NCBI GenBank assembly: GCA_963995505.1
Contig: OZ023198.1
Span: 13,135,141-13,199,140 of the forward strand
Direction: 5' to 3'
Length of the DNA: 64,000 nt
Source of the DNA: Hypericum androsaemum
Taxonomy: Eukaryota; Streptophyta; Magnoliopsida; Malpighiales; Hypericaceae
Part shown: in pieces, positions 23,938-35,209 of the stretch
Numbering within the stretch: the first letter of the stretch is position 1
Layout: each line of letters starts with the position of its first letter
The notes under the pieces: model-generated
Databases searched by the model: none
Told to the model about the DNA's origin: nothing
The model's input: only the letters and a program-made list of their open reading frames with translations
Position numbers and translations under genes: made by a program

Positions 23938-25417
23938 TCACAGAGAGTTGAGCAGCCTCTCAGCAATTAGGTGCATCGTCTCCTCGTCGTCTAAGGATGA
24001 AGCCACCTCCATTATCAAGTCAGCTGCCTTCACCCCTAGAATCACTGTCACGTCCCCATGCATCCCAGCCAATGGCGAATGTGTAGCAAGGATCATCAGA
24101 AATACAACACATCGCTGCCTGAGAGCCAAATCTACCCGCTGGTCGCACGCACGTGCTGCCACACGCTGCACCCCGTTGCACTTGGCAAAGTCCTTAAAAA
24201 AAAGAAAAAACATTCAGATTTCAAATTATTAATAAAACCGGGGGGTTGGTGGGGCGCGCGCAAGGGCAAAATGAAACTTACCCTTCTGCTATCAGATGAA
24301 AAGACTAACAACGCAAGAAGGGCATCCAGGCATAAGTATGCCGTCTTCGCAGGACGATTCACAAGCAATTGGAGGAGAATGTCCACTGCCATCTTGTCGT
24401 TGGCAATGACTCTACTGTGATCATGTAGAAGACAGCAGCACCCGAACACCGCAATGGCCAGCTCTATCTCTTTATCAGAAGGCGGCAGATTGGCGAATTT
24501 CGTGTTTTCCAACAGGTTGGGGCGAGATAGGGGAGTCAGCATCAAAGAACGCTCAAACAGTATAGGAAGCACTGTAACCGCACAACATCAACAAAGTCTA
24601 AAGATTAAAAGATGGAAACTTTTCAGATCAAAACCCAATTTAACAAACCGAACAAGACCCAAGTTCACTAATTAACCGCACAACATCGACAAAATCTAAA
24701 GAGGGCAAACTTTTCAGATCAAAACCCTATTACCACAACCGAACAAAACCCAACTTCACGAATTAACCACATAGCATTTGTTAGAAAGATGCAAAATAAA
24801 AAACCAAGTAAAGCAACCAAACAACACCCAACTTCACGAATTAACCAAACAACATCTAAAGGTGCAAACTTTTCAGATGAAAACCCAATTAAAGCAACCT
24901 AGCAACTTCGCGAATTAACCAAGGGCTAAAGATGGAAACTTTTCAGATCAAAGTCCAATATAAAAAACCGAGCAACACGAATTAACCACATGGCATCAAC
25001 AAAGGTGCAAACTTTTCAGAAAATAAGCTAAAGAACCAAGAAAAGTTTTAACCTTGCAGTTTCGGGTCTATCTGGGTGGCCCTGAAGTTACAGCTCTCGG
25101 CGTCGGAGCCGGAGATGGAAGCCATCAGAGAGAGGAGGCCTTCGAGCCCAAATTCGCGTACGCCGGCGATATCAGATGCCGCATTCGCCAGGCAGCGGCG
25201 GAGGATTCTCTCTACATTATTCTCCGAGTCGGGGCGACTCGCCGCCCTGCTTTGATCGAGGACGTCGGGCTAGAAAGAAAATTATTAGGCTTTATGAGAA
25301 GAAATACCAGGCCTAGGGCTTAAGGAGAAAATGGCTTACCAAATTGAGCGCAGGGCCGTAGTTCGGAACCTCTCCCTGGGCCGGGCCGTGAAGGCGAATC
25401 AAGATCTTGCGCTCCAT
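23938..25417 (-). CDS. ARM-like helical-repeat protein, copy A
   Basis: Four exons: 25417-25340, 25269-25053, 24571-24282 and 24192-23938, in phases 0, 1 and 0, encoding 279 aa. It opens MERKILIRLHGPAQGEVPNY and ends LIAERLLNSL. Exon 2 ends with the family signature TQIDPKLQ; exon 3 has LPILFERSL, GCCCLLHDHSR and CLDALLALLV; exon 4 opens DFAKCNGVQRV. The helical, leucine-rich layout suggests an ARM/HEAT-like fold. From memory it resembles plant proteins annotated as Cdc14/SIN-component-like, but I hold that loosely. It is the most diverged of five local copies (others at 31594, 35210, 45239, 52182). Compared with copies D and E, two introns are missing: exon 3 fuses two exons and exon 4 fuses the last two. 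No stops or frameshifts. A GA-repeat leader abuts the ATG. Confidence 0.72.
24590..25045. repeat. Intronic minisatellite in ARM-like gene A
   Basis: About five imperfect tandem copies of an 80-100 bp unit fill intron 2. Recurring words are AACTTTTCAGATCAAAACCC, CAACTTCACGAATTAACC and ACAACATC.ACAAA. Copies differ by small indels. Confidence 0.8.

Positions 25418-25419
<2 letters not shown>

Positions 25420-25453
<34 letters not shown>
25420..25453. repeat. (GA)n microsatellite in the leader of ARM-like gene A
   Basis: A pure AG run of about 34 bp begins three bases from the start codon at 25417, reading CT on the gene strand. It is positioned like the microsatellite in front of the F-box gene. 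Confidence 0.85.
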
Positions 25454-25457
<4 letters not shown>

Positions 25458-26144
25458 AAAGCCTTTTTTATTTATTTTAATAATCTCTCCCTCTCTTTCT
25501 TTCTGTGTAATTGAGAATATGCCTTTTCTTTAGAAGAAAGGGCGTACTTGTAAGTTCTAATATATATATATACCGAGTTATGGGTTTTTTCTGTTCGCTC
25601 ATTTTAATGTTATATGTTATTCTTTCTCCTTTTTCCACCCCCTCGTGTATTGCGACATTTTTTAGTTTTATTCAAGTAATATAGTATTAAACCAATTAAT
25701 TGAAAAGAACTCCACTCATTAGTTTTAATTCATTTTTACATTTTCATTTCAAACAGTATTGACATACCAATTCTAATTCTATATAGAAACACGGTTATAT
25801 ATAACTGTCTGTTATAATAATAATAATTTTTTGGCTAAGTACCTGCCTCAATTATAATTTTGAACTACATTAAATAATTTATATTCAGTTTTTTTTTCCA
25901 GTTAATGCAGTAGGGAGGCTCCACGAGTATTTAACATGAATTGGCGGCTTATAGAAAACGTTTGTCCAAGAATCTGTAAAAGCAAAAGTTAAAAGAATCA
26001 CCAAAGTAATGGGTTTGGGATCTCTTTAAATACTCATGGGGAAGCTGGCTATACTTGTGTAGCGATGGTGTAGAAACATTTATAAAAAAAGAAGAAGAAA
26101 GGAATTGATCGATCAGAATTCAGATTAACTATAGCAATTTAATT
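25454..26144. other. Divergent intergenic region between ARM-like gene A and NAC
   Basis: Shared upstream region of gene A (-) and the NAC gene (+), AT-rich with a short TA run near 25560. No further gene or repeat was recognised. Confidence 0.5.
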
Positions 26145-27164
26145 ATGGCCCCAGTTGGATTGCCTCCTGGCTTCAGATTCCATCCCACTGATGAGGAGCT
26201 CGTCAACTACTACTTGAAGAGAAACATCCATGGCGAGGAGATTGAACTCGACATCATCCCCGAAGTTGATCTTTACAAATGCGAGCCCTGGGAATTATCA
26301 GGTTTGTTTCCTTAATCCCTCTACCTTGTTTTTTATTCGATGATATCCGGTGAGTTGATTAATCCAAATTTAAACTGGTTAGTGGTTAACTCTCTTACAA
26401 CTTCATACAAAATGGTTGTTGGTCTCTCTAGCTTGTTCTTAATTACAATGTATGTAGATCGAATTAATTAATTGAATCAATCATCACTTTTCATTATCAA
26501 CTGTTGGGGATTTCACAAAATAGTTACCATTTTTTAGGACGATCGACAAATTGATATATTTCATACACCCACATTATATCACAAATGCAGATGATAGATA
26601 TATTTCATACACCCACATTATATCACAAATGCAGATGATAACAATTTTTTGCTAGTATATATAAGACGCCATCAAAAAGTCTCGAGCCATTGAGAACGTA
26701 CCGATATTATATAATTTTTTAGAGAACTTTTCACCCATTCAAAGATAACTTGCTCAACCCTGAAATAGTTGCCGAATAAATGAAAGTCTGAATGCCATGT
26801 GTTTATCCACATAAATATTGCCTGTTGCAACCCTAATCCGCTCATTAGTAATAAAGATAACATTGATCGTGATGTGTTGGTGGCAGAAAAGTCGTTCTTG
26901 CCCAGTAGAGATCCGGAGTGGTACTTCTTCGGTCCGAGGGACCGGAAGTACCCGAACAGGTTCAGAACGAATAGGACGACAAGGGTGGGGTACTGGAAAT
27001 CGACAGGAAAGGACAGGAAGGTGACGAGCCAGGGTAGAGCCATTGGGATGAAGAAGACGCTGGTTTACTACAGGGGACGAGCTCCTCAAGGGGTTAGGAC
27101 TGACTGGGTCATGCACGAGTATCGCCTCGACGATAAAGAATGCGAGGATACTTCAGGATTCCAG
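26145..27164 (+). pseudogene. NAC-domain transcription factor, exons 1-2 only (truncated)
   Basis: Exon 1 (26145-26301) reads [20 protein letters not shown] and runs to KCEPWELS. Exon 2 (26887-27164) reads [20 protein letters not shown] through [29 protein letters not shown] and DWVMHEYRL to EDTSGFQ. Subdomains A-D of the NAC DNA-binding domain are complete and open across a phase-1 intron; sequence is closest to the NAC045/NAC071-like group, from memory. The exon that normally follows, with subdomain E (family pattern YALCRVFKK) and the activation region, is not found in the 270 bp before a copia fragment or beyond it. The gene may have been cut by that insertion or by deletion. A short DNA-binding-only product remains possible, hence uncertainty about calling it dead. 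Confidence 0.8.
26553..26640. repeat. Perfect 44-bp tandem duplication in NAC intron 1
   Basis: 26553-26596 and 26597-26640 are identical, starting GATATATTTCATACACCCAC. The absence of mismatches points to a recent event. Confidence 0.95.
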
Positions 27165-27429
27165 GTATATTAATTTTTCACTGTAGTTACATTCAGTTAT
27201 CAACTGTATATTATTTTTTATTTGTTCTGGTCTTACATGATTTTCCGCGATCTATTTAATCCACTTAGTCATATCAGTATCGAGAATGTTTAGGGCTAAT
27301 AACCACATATAACACTGGTATAATACCCCATGCATTGAAGAAATTAATTTGAGTGATTTTATAATGTAATCTCTATATCTCTATTAAAATTTAATAAATT
27401 TTCAACAATTATAAATAAACGCAAAAAGA

Positions 27430-28435
27430 AAATCTTACAATAGCAGATATGGCCCCCAGCTTTTATTTACATTCACTCCACTACAATTGAATATCACTTC
27501 TTCTAGCTTTTGTAGTATCTTCTCTCTCCCTCTCGAGAAAGGTTCTAAATATCCAAAGGTTCGCCGAGACTTCAAGGGTCGTTGTATTTCGAACTTGAAG
27601 TGTAAAGTCGTTGTATCTTGGGGACGATTGCCGTAGGCCATAAGCACTGAATACATGGCAATCTCGTCTTACGGAGAAAGAGTTAAACACTTGCCTCGAC
27701 TTAGATCCTAATCAAATACACCATAATCCTACGACAACAATCGTAAGACGAGATTAAGTGTATTTGAAGATGGCATCATCAAGCACTGCTGTAGCACCAG
27801 TCCCAGGAACTGTCCACGCCGAAAGGCCGACAAAGTTCAATGGTACCGAGTTTAAGAGGTGGCAGTATAAAATATTGTTCTACCTAATAACTCTCAACCT
27901 AGTGCGGTTCTTGAAAGAAGAAGCCCATAAGGTGGAGAAGGATGAGGAAGATGAACAAAAAGTCAATGCTCTTGAGGCTTGGACTCGTAGCGACTTCCTA
28001 TGTCATAACTACATCCTAAATGGATTAGACGATACCCTCTACAATGTCAATGCAGTAGCCAAGACTGCAAAAAAATTATGGAATTCCCTGGAAAAGAAGT
28101 ACAAAAGGGAGGATGTCAGGATGAAGAAATTCATCGTCGGGAGGTTCCTCGACTTCAAGATGGTGGATTCCAAAAGGGTCATAGATCAAGTGCAAGAGTT
28201 ACAACTAATTCAGCATGAGATCCATGCCGAAAGAATGCACCTAAGTGAATCTTTCCAAGTGGCAGCAATGATTGAAAAGCTACCACTCCTTTGGAAGGAT
28301 TTCAAGAACTATCTCAAGCATAAGAAGAAAGATATGGGGCTTGAGGACCTGATTGTGAAACTAAAGATTGAGGAAGACAACCGAAGGTCCGAAATCAAGA
28401 ACAACAGGATCAACTCTAACAACCAATTTTGAAAT
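27430..28435 (+). mobile_element. Truncated copia element: 5' leader and gag only
   Basis: The sequence before the gag ORF (about 27430-27769) looks like the end of an LTR and leader. Its ends cannot be fixed because no second LTR or target duplication is visible. Protease and everything downstream are missing, and sequence after 28435 is unrelated AT-rich DNA. It lies directly downstream of NAC exon 2. Confidence 0.6.
27770..28432 (+). pseudogene. Copia gag fragment (UBN2-type)
   Basis: Open frame of about 220 aa from the ATG at 27770. It has the gag signature KFNGTEFKRWQYKILFYL, then SDFLCHNYILNGLDDTLYNV, KKLWNSLEKKYK and the helical segment to KKDMGLEDLIVKLKIEE. It stops right after RINSNNQF, before the expected basic region and zinc knuckle. 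A few bases upstream an in-frame GTG precedes it, but ATG with MASSS is the normal gag start. Confidence 0.8.
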
Positions 28436-29360
28436 TGCTCAACATCTCTTGACAGTAAACTTGAATATCAAATCCTAATTTTTATCTTCCTTCTGGATTT
28501 CTTTATTATCTCTCATTGTTTCAGACCTCTGACTTATACCTCTTTGTTGTCAGAAAATTTATGTACTGTAAAATTCAATATATATATAATGTTGATTTTT
28601 TATTATATACTAAATATCATTATAATGTTACAAAACTAGCAGAGTAACTTTCATTATATTCATATGTTGTTGAATTCTTGATGTATTAAAAATGAAAAGA
28701 ATCAATTATCATTTAACTTAAATTATAAAAATTAGTGTTACTTAAATTTATTATTGAATGTTGATGTATAAAGGACAAAATGTCTCTGAATTTATTTGAA
28801 TTATATATGTAAAATTAAGATTTAATGTGCAAAAATTATCAGAAACTAAGTTGTTCAAGGAACCTGAGAGTAAAAGTAAGAGTTAGAGTTTGATAGTTAA
28901 AAGTTTCTGAGGTAGGATATGAGACTTCCAAAATTAGAATATATATATATAGACTACATACGGACCAGAGGTACAATACCAAAGCCGTTTACCAGCAAGA
29001 GAGACCCCGTTGACATTCGGTTCAATCATAGAAACATGTGGTTGTCCAAAATAGGGGGTCCAACTTGTTGCAAGTACATCAAAAAATTTATGTTTCTGTT
29101 GGTTCTTTGTAATAAGAACTGAACGCAAAGGAATTTTTACCTTTCTGTTCTGGTTCCAAGCTCACATGACAATGATCTCTTTTGTCGCCGGTATATATTG
29201 GAAAAGTATTTATTCACATGGCCCAGCGTTACAAGTTCATTCTCTTTTGTGTCTTTTAAGTCCCAAAGCGCATGCAAATTAAGGGCACCTGAAGTGTACT
29301 ACTCCCTATATTAAGATACCAAATGCCTTAACGAGCTTGAAAACAAAACACATAGAACAA
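28436..29360. other. Intergenic, no gene seen
   Basis: AT-rich spacer. The last ~200 bp are the probable upstream region of RLP1. No repeat family was recognised. Confidence 0.5.
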
Positions 29361-31205
29361 TGGTTAATCCACCATCTCTTTTCTTCTTTGCGAGCTTACT
29401 CTTGTTGCTCCTCTCTTTCTATTGCTTCCTCCCCTCATAAATCCCCTCCTCCACATTGCCATAATGATGAAGCTTCTGCCCTGCTTCAGTTCAAGCAGAT
29501 CTTGGCTTTCAATATCCTTTGGATGCACCTAAGCTGGAGTCCTGGAAAATGCAGGGACAACGAAGCAACTGCTGCTCGTGGGCCGGTGTCGAATGCGATA
29601 ACACAACGGTTAGAACTTTTCAGAATCTCACCCAACTCTCATGGTTAGAACTTTCCTACAACTATTTTGAAGAGACCAATCCCACTTCCTTGTCATGGAT
29701 TGGTAAGCAAACCAAACTCACTACCTTAGGCCTCAACTATATCAGCTTACCACAACATCCCTGCATACCTTGCTAATCTTACCCAACTTAGTGTCATTAG
29801 TCTCCAATCGTGTCGATTGACGGGTTCGTTACCATCTTGGCTATCCGGAATGAGCAGACTACAGCTTCTAGAGCAATGTGGATCGTACTGAATAACAACA
29901 TGTTCCATGGACCACTTCCTCTACCACCCATAAGCACCATATATTATATGGTCTCGTGGAACAATTTCACAGGAGAAATTTCACAGAAGTTCTGCACCCT
30001 CGGTTCTGTTTCTATCCTTGATGTTTCGAACAACGACTTGAGTGGTGAAGTTCCTCGTTGTTTGGCGAACTCGGCTGCTTCTCTTGAAATATTGGCCCTG
30101 GGAGGGAACAATCTCCGTGGCAGCATTCCTCAGCCAAGCTCAAAAGACTGCAACCTCAAGGCCCTCATGTTGGAGGACAACAACTTCGACGGGAAGCTAC
30201 CGAGATTGCTTGCCAATTGTCCGAGCCTACAGTTCGTGAACCTCGCCAACAACAAGATACAAGATACATTCCCGTCTTGGTTGGGTCCGCTCTGAGCAGC
30301 TCAGCGTCCTCATCCTCCGATCCAACAACTTGTACGGAGAATAGAAAGGTGACAAAACCCGCAACGAGTTTCCAAAGCTTAGCATCATTGACATCTCTTC
30401 GAACAATCTGTCCGGACCACTGCCAACTCGATACTTCACTAGTTGGAATGCTATGAAAATCAAGACAAAAAGTGCAACATACTTGACATCGGATGGAAGA
30501 TCAGCGGGCGGATCGGTTGGAAATGTGTGGTCTTCTTACATGCTCCCGATGATGCTAACAAACAAAGGCATTGAAACAACGTACAAGAAGATCCTCGACT
30601 TTGCCATTGATTTCTCCGGAAACAGATTCGAAGGGGATATTCCTATCGTCATTGGCAATCTGAGTGGCCTCCATCTGCTGAATCTTTCCAACAATCTCTT
30701 GACAGGACGGATGCCATCTTCGTTGGCGAATCTCTTCGATCTCGAAGCATTGGACCTGTCCAGAAACAATCTCTCAGGGGAGATCCCTCCGGAGCTTTCA
30801 CGCCTCACTTTCCTATCATTCTTCAACGTGTCCAACAACAATCTCACAGGATCCATACCAAAGGGTTACCAGTTCGACAGGTTCGAGTATAATTCCTACT
30901 CGGGGAATCCTGCATTGTGCGGGAAACCGTTGTCGAAGCAATGCGAGGACCCGCCTCTGCCGCCACCTTCGACCTCCTCCGAGGATGATGATGATGACGA
31001 CGATGGTTCGCTCTTCGATTTCGGATGGAAGCCTGTTGCCATAGGCTATGCAAGTGGATTTCCCTTCGGGGTTGTCCTCGGCTACTTGGTATACGCCAGG
31101 AAGTACATACGGATTGTGAAGATCTTCGGAGAAAAGCGAAAATGGAGGAGGAGCGTTGTTAGAGGCGTAGGCCAATGGGATGAAACTCGGCGTAGAAGAG
31201 GCTAG
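29361..31205 (+). pseudogene. Receptor-like protein (LRR-RLP) pseudogene, RLP1
   Basis: RLPs are plasma-membrane LRR receptors without a kinase, many acting in immunity. The signal peptide (MVNPPSLFFFASLLLLLL) and the N-cap (CHNDEASALLQFKQ, later WKMQGQRSNCCSW) are present but separated by frameshifts. Most of the LRR domain is missing: intact genes have ~1000 residues. After decayed pieces, LRRs resume at about 29880 (NNNMFHGPLPLPP), then break again near 30290. From 30453 the C-terminal part is open: LRRs such as LHLLNLSNNLLTGRMPSSLA, the loop PALCGKPLSKQCEDPP, an acidic stretch of eight Asp, a transmembrane helix (GYASGFPFGVVLGYLVYA) and a basic tail ending DETRRRRG. It converges on ARM-like copy B. 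Confidence 0.85.
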
Positions 31206-31299
31206 CACGATCTTCACAGCTCTTGTTCTAGCTTATGCTTGTGTAATATTGCGGTTAATTTGAGATTCTTTGATCCAATTGTATTTTTTCTATTAAACA

Positions 31300-31480
31300 T
31301 TCCGTTGTAATAAGGTGTAATTTGTTAATTTTCCTCATAATATTTCTACTATATATTTTCAAAAATATGAGTTATACTGAATACCTAAAAAATTCTAAAA
31401 AAATGTTTGATCATCCTCAAATACTCATATTACTCTCTTCTCATTCTAAAATTTTTTTCCTCATGGCATTCTTTTTTATG
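31300..31480. repeat. Shared 3'-flank block, copy 1
   Basis: Sequence after RLP1 (CGTTGTAATAAGGTGTAATTTGTT, onward to TTTGATCATCCTCAAAT) recurs at about 34550-34800 and 48990-49255. In each case an ARM-like gene 3' end lies, or lay, just to the right. Confidence 0.75.
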
Positions 31481-31593
31481 AGAATTTCTTTCTTTTTTTG
31501 CTTCTACTTCTAGGTTTTTTTTTGACAATTTTTTTCCTCAGGTTGACCATCCATTATTCTTCGACTTTGATATTGCATGATAAGAGTGTAAAC

Positions 31594-33182
31594 TTATCTG
31601 TAATACCATCCAGCTTGTTGAAGAAAGGAGCGAGTTTTTTCTTCAAGGGTAATGGAGTGAGCTTCAGGTGATCCTGTTTTGGGTATACTGTGGATTATGT
31701 AAGGTTGACCTGAAGAAGAAGAAGCAGCCCAACGGAAGGATGATGGCTCCAATACAGCTATCAGTGTGTTCTCGGTTGTTTCTTCTGGGGTCGGTCCTTG
31801 TGATCCATTCACGCACGCGATAAGTCTTAATATGAACCTTCCATATCTCCACCTACAAAAAATATCAATACCAAAGTTTGTTGGTAAAACTAGGTATGAG
31901 AAATTTTACATCTTGTTTGGTAATCTCAATATATCCTCTCAAATGAAGTCCATCGGACGAAGTTTGTAATTAAAACGAGAGTTATGTGAGGACAATAATA
32001 GATAAAGGATCAATCTACCATGATATTATGTTAATTTAGGACATTAATTAATTAAATTTTATGTACGTATATACAATCTCAATGCTCTTGCAATTTTAAT
32101 TTAAATACGATGTTTTCTCATACATGTAATTTTAAAAATGTAACTTTTATTTTTCTAGTTACTTTTCTGACTAATTAATCTCATGAAGTCAATTTATATC
32201 TACTTCTCAAAAAAATAAAAATAATGATGCATACTTGCGATCCGGAGCCGCTTGTTCATCACTCATGAGAGCGATGATCTTCTCCATCCCTTTGCACGCC
32301 ACAAAAGCCTAAAAAGAGAAATCAGTCGTCGAACAAAAAAAAAGAACTAATCAGAACAACATCTAATTTAAACAAATGTATAGCTACCGGAGTCTCAACC
32401 AACTAACTTACCTGTTGATTAGGAGTGGAATTGGTCATCAAGACAATTAGAGCATCTAAACATGCATTTTGCAGGACAAGCCCTCTAGTAGACAATATAG
32501 AAGTCAAAACCTGCAACAACCAATGTAGTTGGTCCAGTTGATTCAAAAAAAGTTAATTCAAGTTTTACAAATGAAAAAAAAAATCTCAAAATAGTTGTCC
32601 CTAAATAGGATATGGTAATGGTCCGCTCACATTCCTAGAAGAAACCATTCCTCACCAAACAAAGTAAATATGGCACGTAGTACCTGACAAGCAGCACGGT
32701 GCCAAGCAAGTTCTTTGCTACAAGCGTCAAAGAAACAACAACGTTCGAATACGTGAAGCGCCAACCCCAGCTCCTTGTCATTAACTAGCCCCTCGACTTT
32801 CCTCAACCAATTTTCAAACAGAAATGGTACCACTGTTCACGTCATGTCTTGAATCTCGATTAGTCAGCTCGGTGTAATTTCGGGGAAAAAAACACTAGAA
32901 TTGAGTAGGTACCTTGTACTTGGAGTTGGGGATCAGACTGGGTACGGCAAAAGATGTCAACAGAGCCAGGACATGTAAGAAGGGACTCGAAGTATTTGGT
33001 GAAGTGGACGAAACCCTGGGAGGGGTACGCCCTCGCCTGATCGAAGTAGGCTATCAGCTTCACGGCCAATAATCGAGAATCTAGGTCGACCTCCACAACC
33101 GGTGACGAGGTCTGGTGATCGGATGTCTCACCGCACTTGCCGGTTGACTTTGGAGTTTTCTCTGGGTTAATATTGGAGCTCC
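31594..33182 (-). pseudogene. ARM-like copy B (5' exon missing, frameshift)
   Basis: Five exons with good borders: 33182-32913, 32832-32684, 32510-32412, 32308-32235 and 31852-31594. The last four keep the phases of copy D and stay open: VPFLFENWLRKVEG and ERCCFFDACSKELAW; VLTSILSTRGLVLQNACLDA; AFVACKGMEKIIALM; then the long final exon ending FLQQAGWYYR. The first of these is 2 bp too long compared with copy C (an extra AG in CAGAGAAAACTCC), which puts its start out of frame. The coiled-coil first exon seen in copies C and D is not found upstream to 34.5 kb. It may be transcribed, but no normal start is visible. Confidence 0.65.
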
Positions 33183-34540
33183 CTGGGAAAACTTATGGAA
33201 AATTAAAAAATGCCACCATTCAATTTTAGGGTCGTCGTTCAATTATAGTTTATCGCAATTAAAGGCGCCATCGTGCAATTACTTTTTCTTTACAAGTAAG
33301 TTTCTTTATTATTATATAGATAGATAATATTTACAATATTACATGGGTGTTCCACCAAAAAATATTACAAGGGTGTTCCCCCACCCCAACCCCACGGTAC
33401 GAGTCTATCTTAAAAAATCCAAAATCCTAACCATCCACGATTCAGCTTCTCCACTCACATCACATGTTGAATTTTGCTCGATCGTAGAGTCTGGTAGAAT
33501 TTTTTAATAACAAGTTTTTTTTATATATTTACAACAAAACTATAATGTGTAAAATTATTAGAATATATGAGCGTCTAATTCATGAAATTCTCCCATGAAA
33601 ATATTTCTCCTATCATTCAATGTCAAACAATTGTTGCCTAATTTTTAAAAGGGATTTCCGCCTTGATTTGCATTATGAATTACTCTAATGATCCTGCGAT
33701 TACTCCATTCCATTCTATTCACGAACGTCTTGCCAACTCACGAAAAAAAAAACTAACCGGAGGAGCAAAGTACCCGATGAATTTATTTATCTTCATCTTG
33801 TTTTTTTTTAATAGGAAATCTTCATCTTTGCATTTGTCTTTGATTGTTGATTTTTTTGGGTATGACTTTTGTCTACGATTTCATTGGACTTTTCTCATCG
33901 AAATTTTGACATTGGCCTTCACCTCCATCTTGTTTGTCTTTCGGCCCATTTTTTAGGCCCATAGAGGGCCGTCTTCCGCCTGGGCCAGCCTCTCCTCTTG
34001 GTCCGGTGCTCGTTCTAGAACATTCTTGGGTGTGTGAGCTGACACACGTGCCTCTTCAAGTGAGGCTCTTTCTTGTGAGGACTTTGGAGTGTCCAGCCCA
34101 TCTCTATTGGTGTTTAATGTTGATCTGCAACTACCCAATCGGCCCGTTCATCCTTGGGCTGGCCCAGCACAAGCTGTCCATTTGATCCAATTGCAGGTTT
34201 TTTTCTCTTGAGCATTCCGTAGTAATCTCTTTTTTAGAAAGAGTTAAAATATATTACTCCAAATAATATGGTTACAACTAGAAGTAAAGAATATAATTAG
34301 TTAATTCAAGAATCTATCTCCTAGAGTTTTTTTTCCCTATTTTGACTGCCTGAGATACCTCATACCTCGAATAACAACCAAGAATCACACAAGAGCCAAT
34401 TGAAATCTAATATCAATAATCGCATCCTTAATAACTTTAAAGTGATTTGATGTTTCATCTTTCCAATGAACGATTAAATCATTCAAAAAGTAACCAGCCT
34501 CCGTGTATGATAATAAATAAGACGTACTTTGTTCCTTTTT
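33183..34540. other. Intergenic, no gene seen
   Basis: Holds AT-rich spacer and a GC-richer patch about 33930-34190 with repeated GGCCCA words. No protein match was recognised on either strand. Confidence 0.45.
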
Positions 34541-34549
34541 TTGATAAGT

Positions 34550-34800
34550 AAGTGTCATCTGTGCATTTTCCTCATGAAGTTAATAATATTTTACTATGTT
34601 TTTCAAAAAATATGAGCTATACTGATTACCTAAATATTCTAGGAAAACGTTTGATCATCTTAAAATGAGGTAAGGGATGTTACAAATAATTGCTTTCTTA
34701 TAATATTAATACTACATTACTCATATTACTTACTCTCTTCTGATAGACTAAGAGAAAGTTATATAAAGTAACATGAAATAAAATCACAGATTCTATTTTT
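34550..34800. repeat. Shared 3'-flank block, copy 2
   Basis: Matches 31300-31480 in its left part (ATATGAGCTATACTGATTACC) and 49020-49255 throughout, including AAAGTTAT and CATGAAATAAAAT. No RLP coding sequence remains to its left. Confidence 0.75.
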
Positions 34801-35209
34801 TCAACTCAATTTCCTTCGAACCCGTCACCTTCCACCACAAAGACAAGATTGATTATAGTGGGAACAAACCCCAATATTCAAACTTCTAGAAAACGAAAGC
34901 GTTGTCATGTTCCAACAATGGGAAGGATTACATGAGTTTTTGCGCTTCCAAACTGTTTTCTCTAGCAATTATGATATAATATGTTTACCGGTGGAAGTTA
35001 GTCAACAGGAATTCGAATTCAGTTAAAAATGTCTTAAGTTTATTATAAATATAAAATATATTTATATTATTGAAAAAACCATCTCTTAAATAGAGATTAA
35101 TAAAAATTAGAAAAGATGACAAAGCAAAACATGAAATTTACTCATCCATGGGATCAAAAAGTTCTAGTATAAATGTATGCGTTTCACCAATCTCACCTTT
35201 TCTAGTTAG

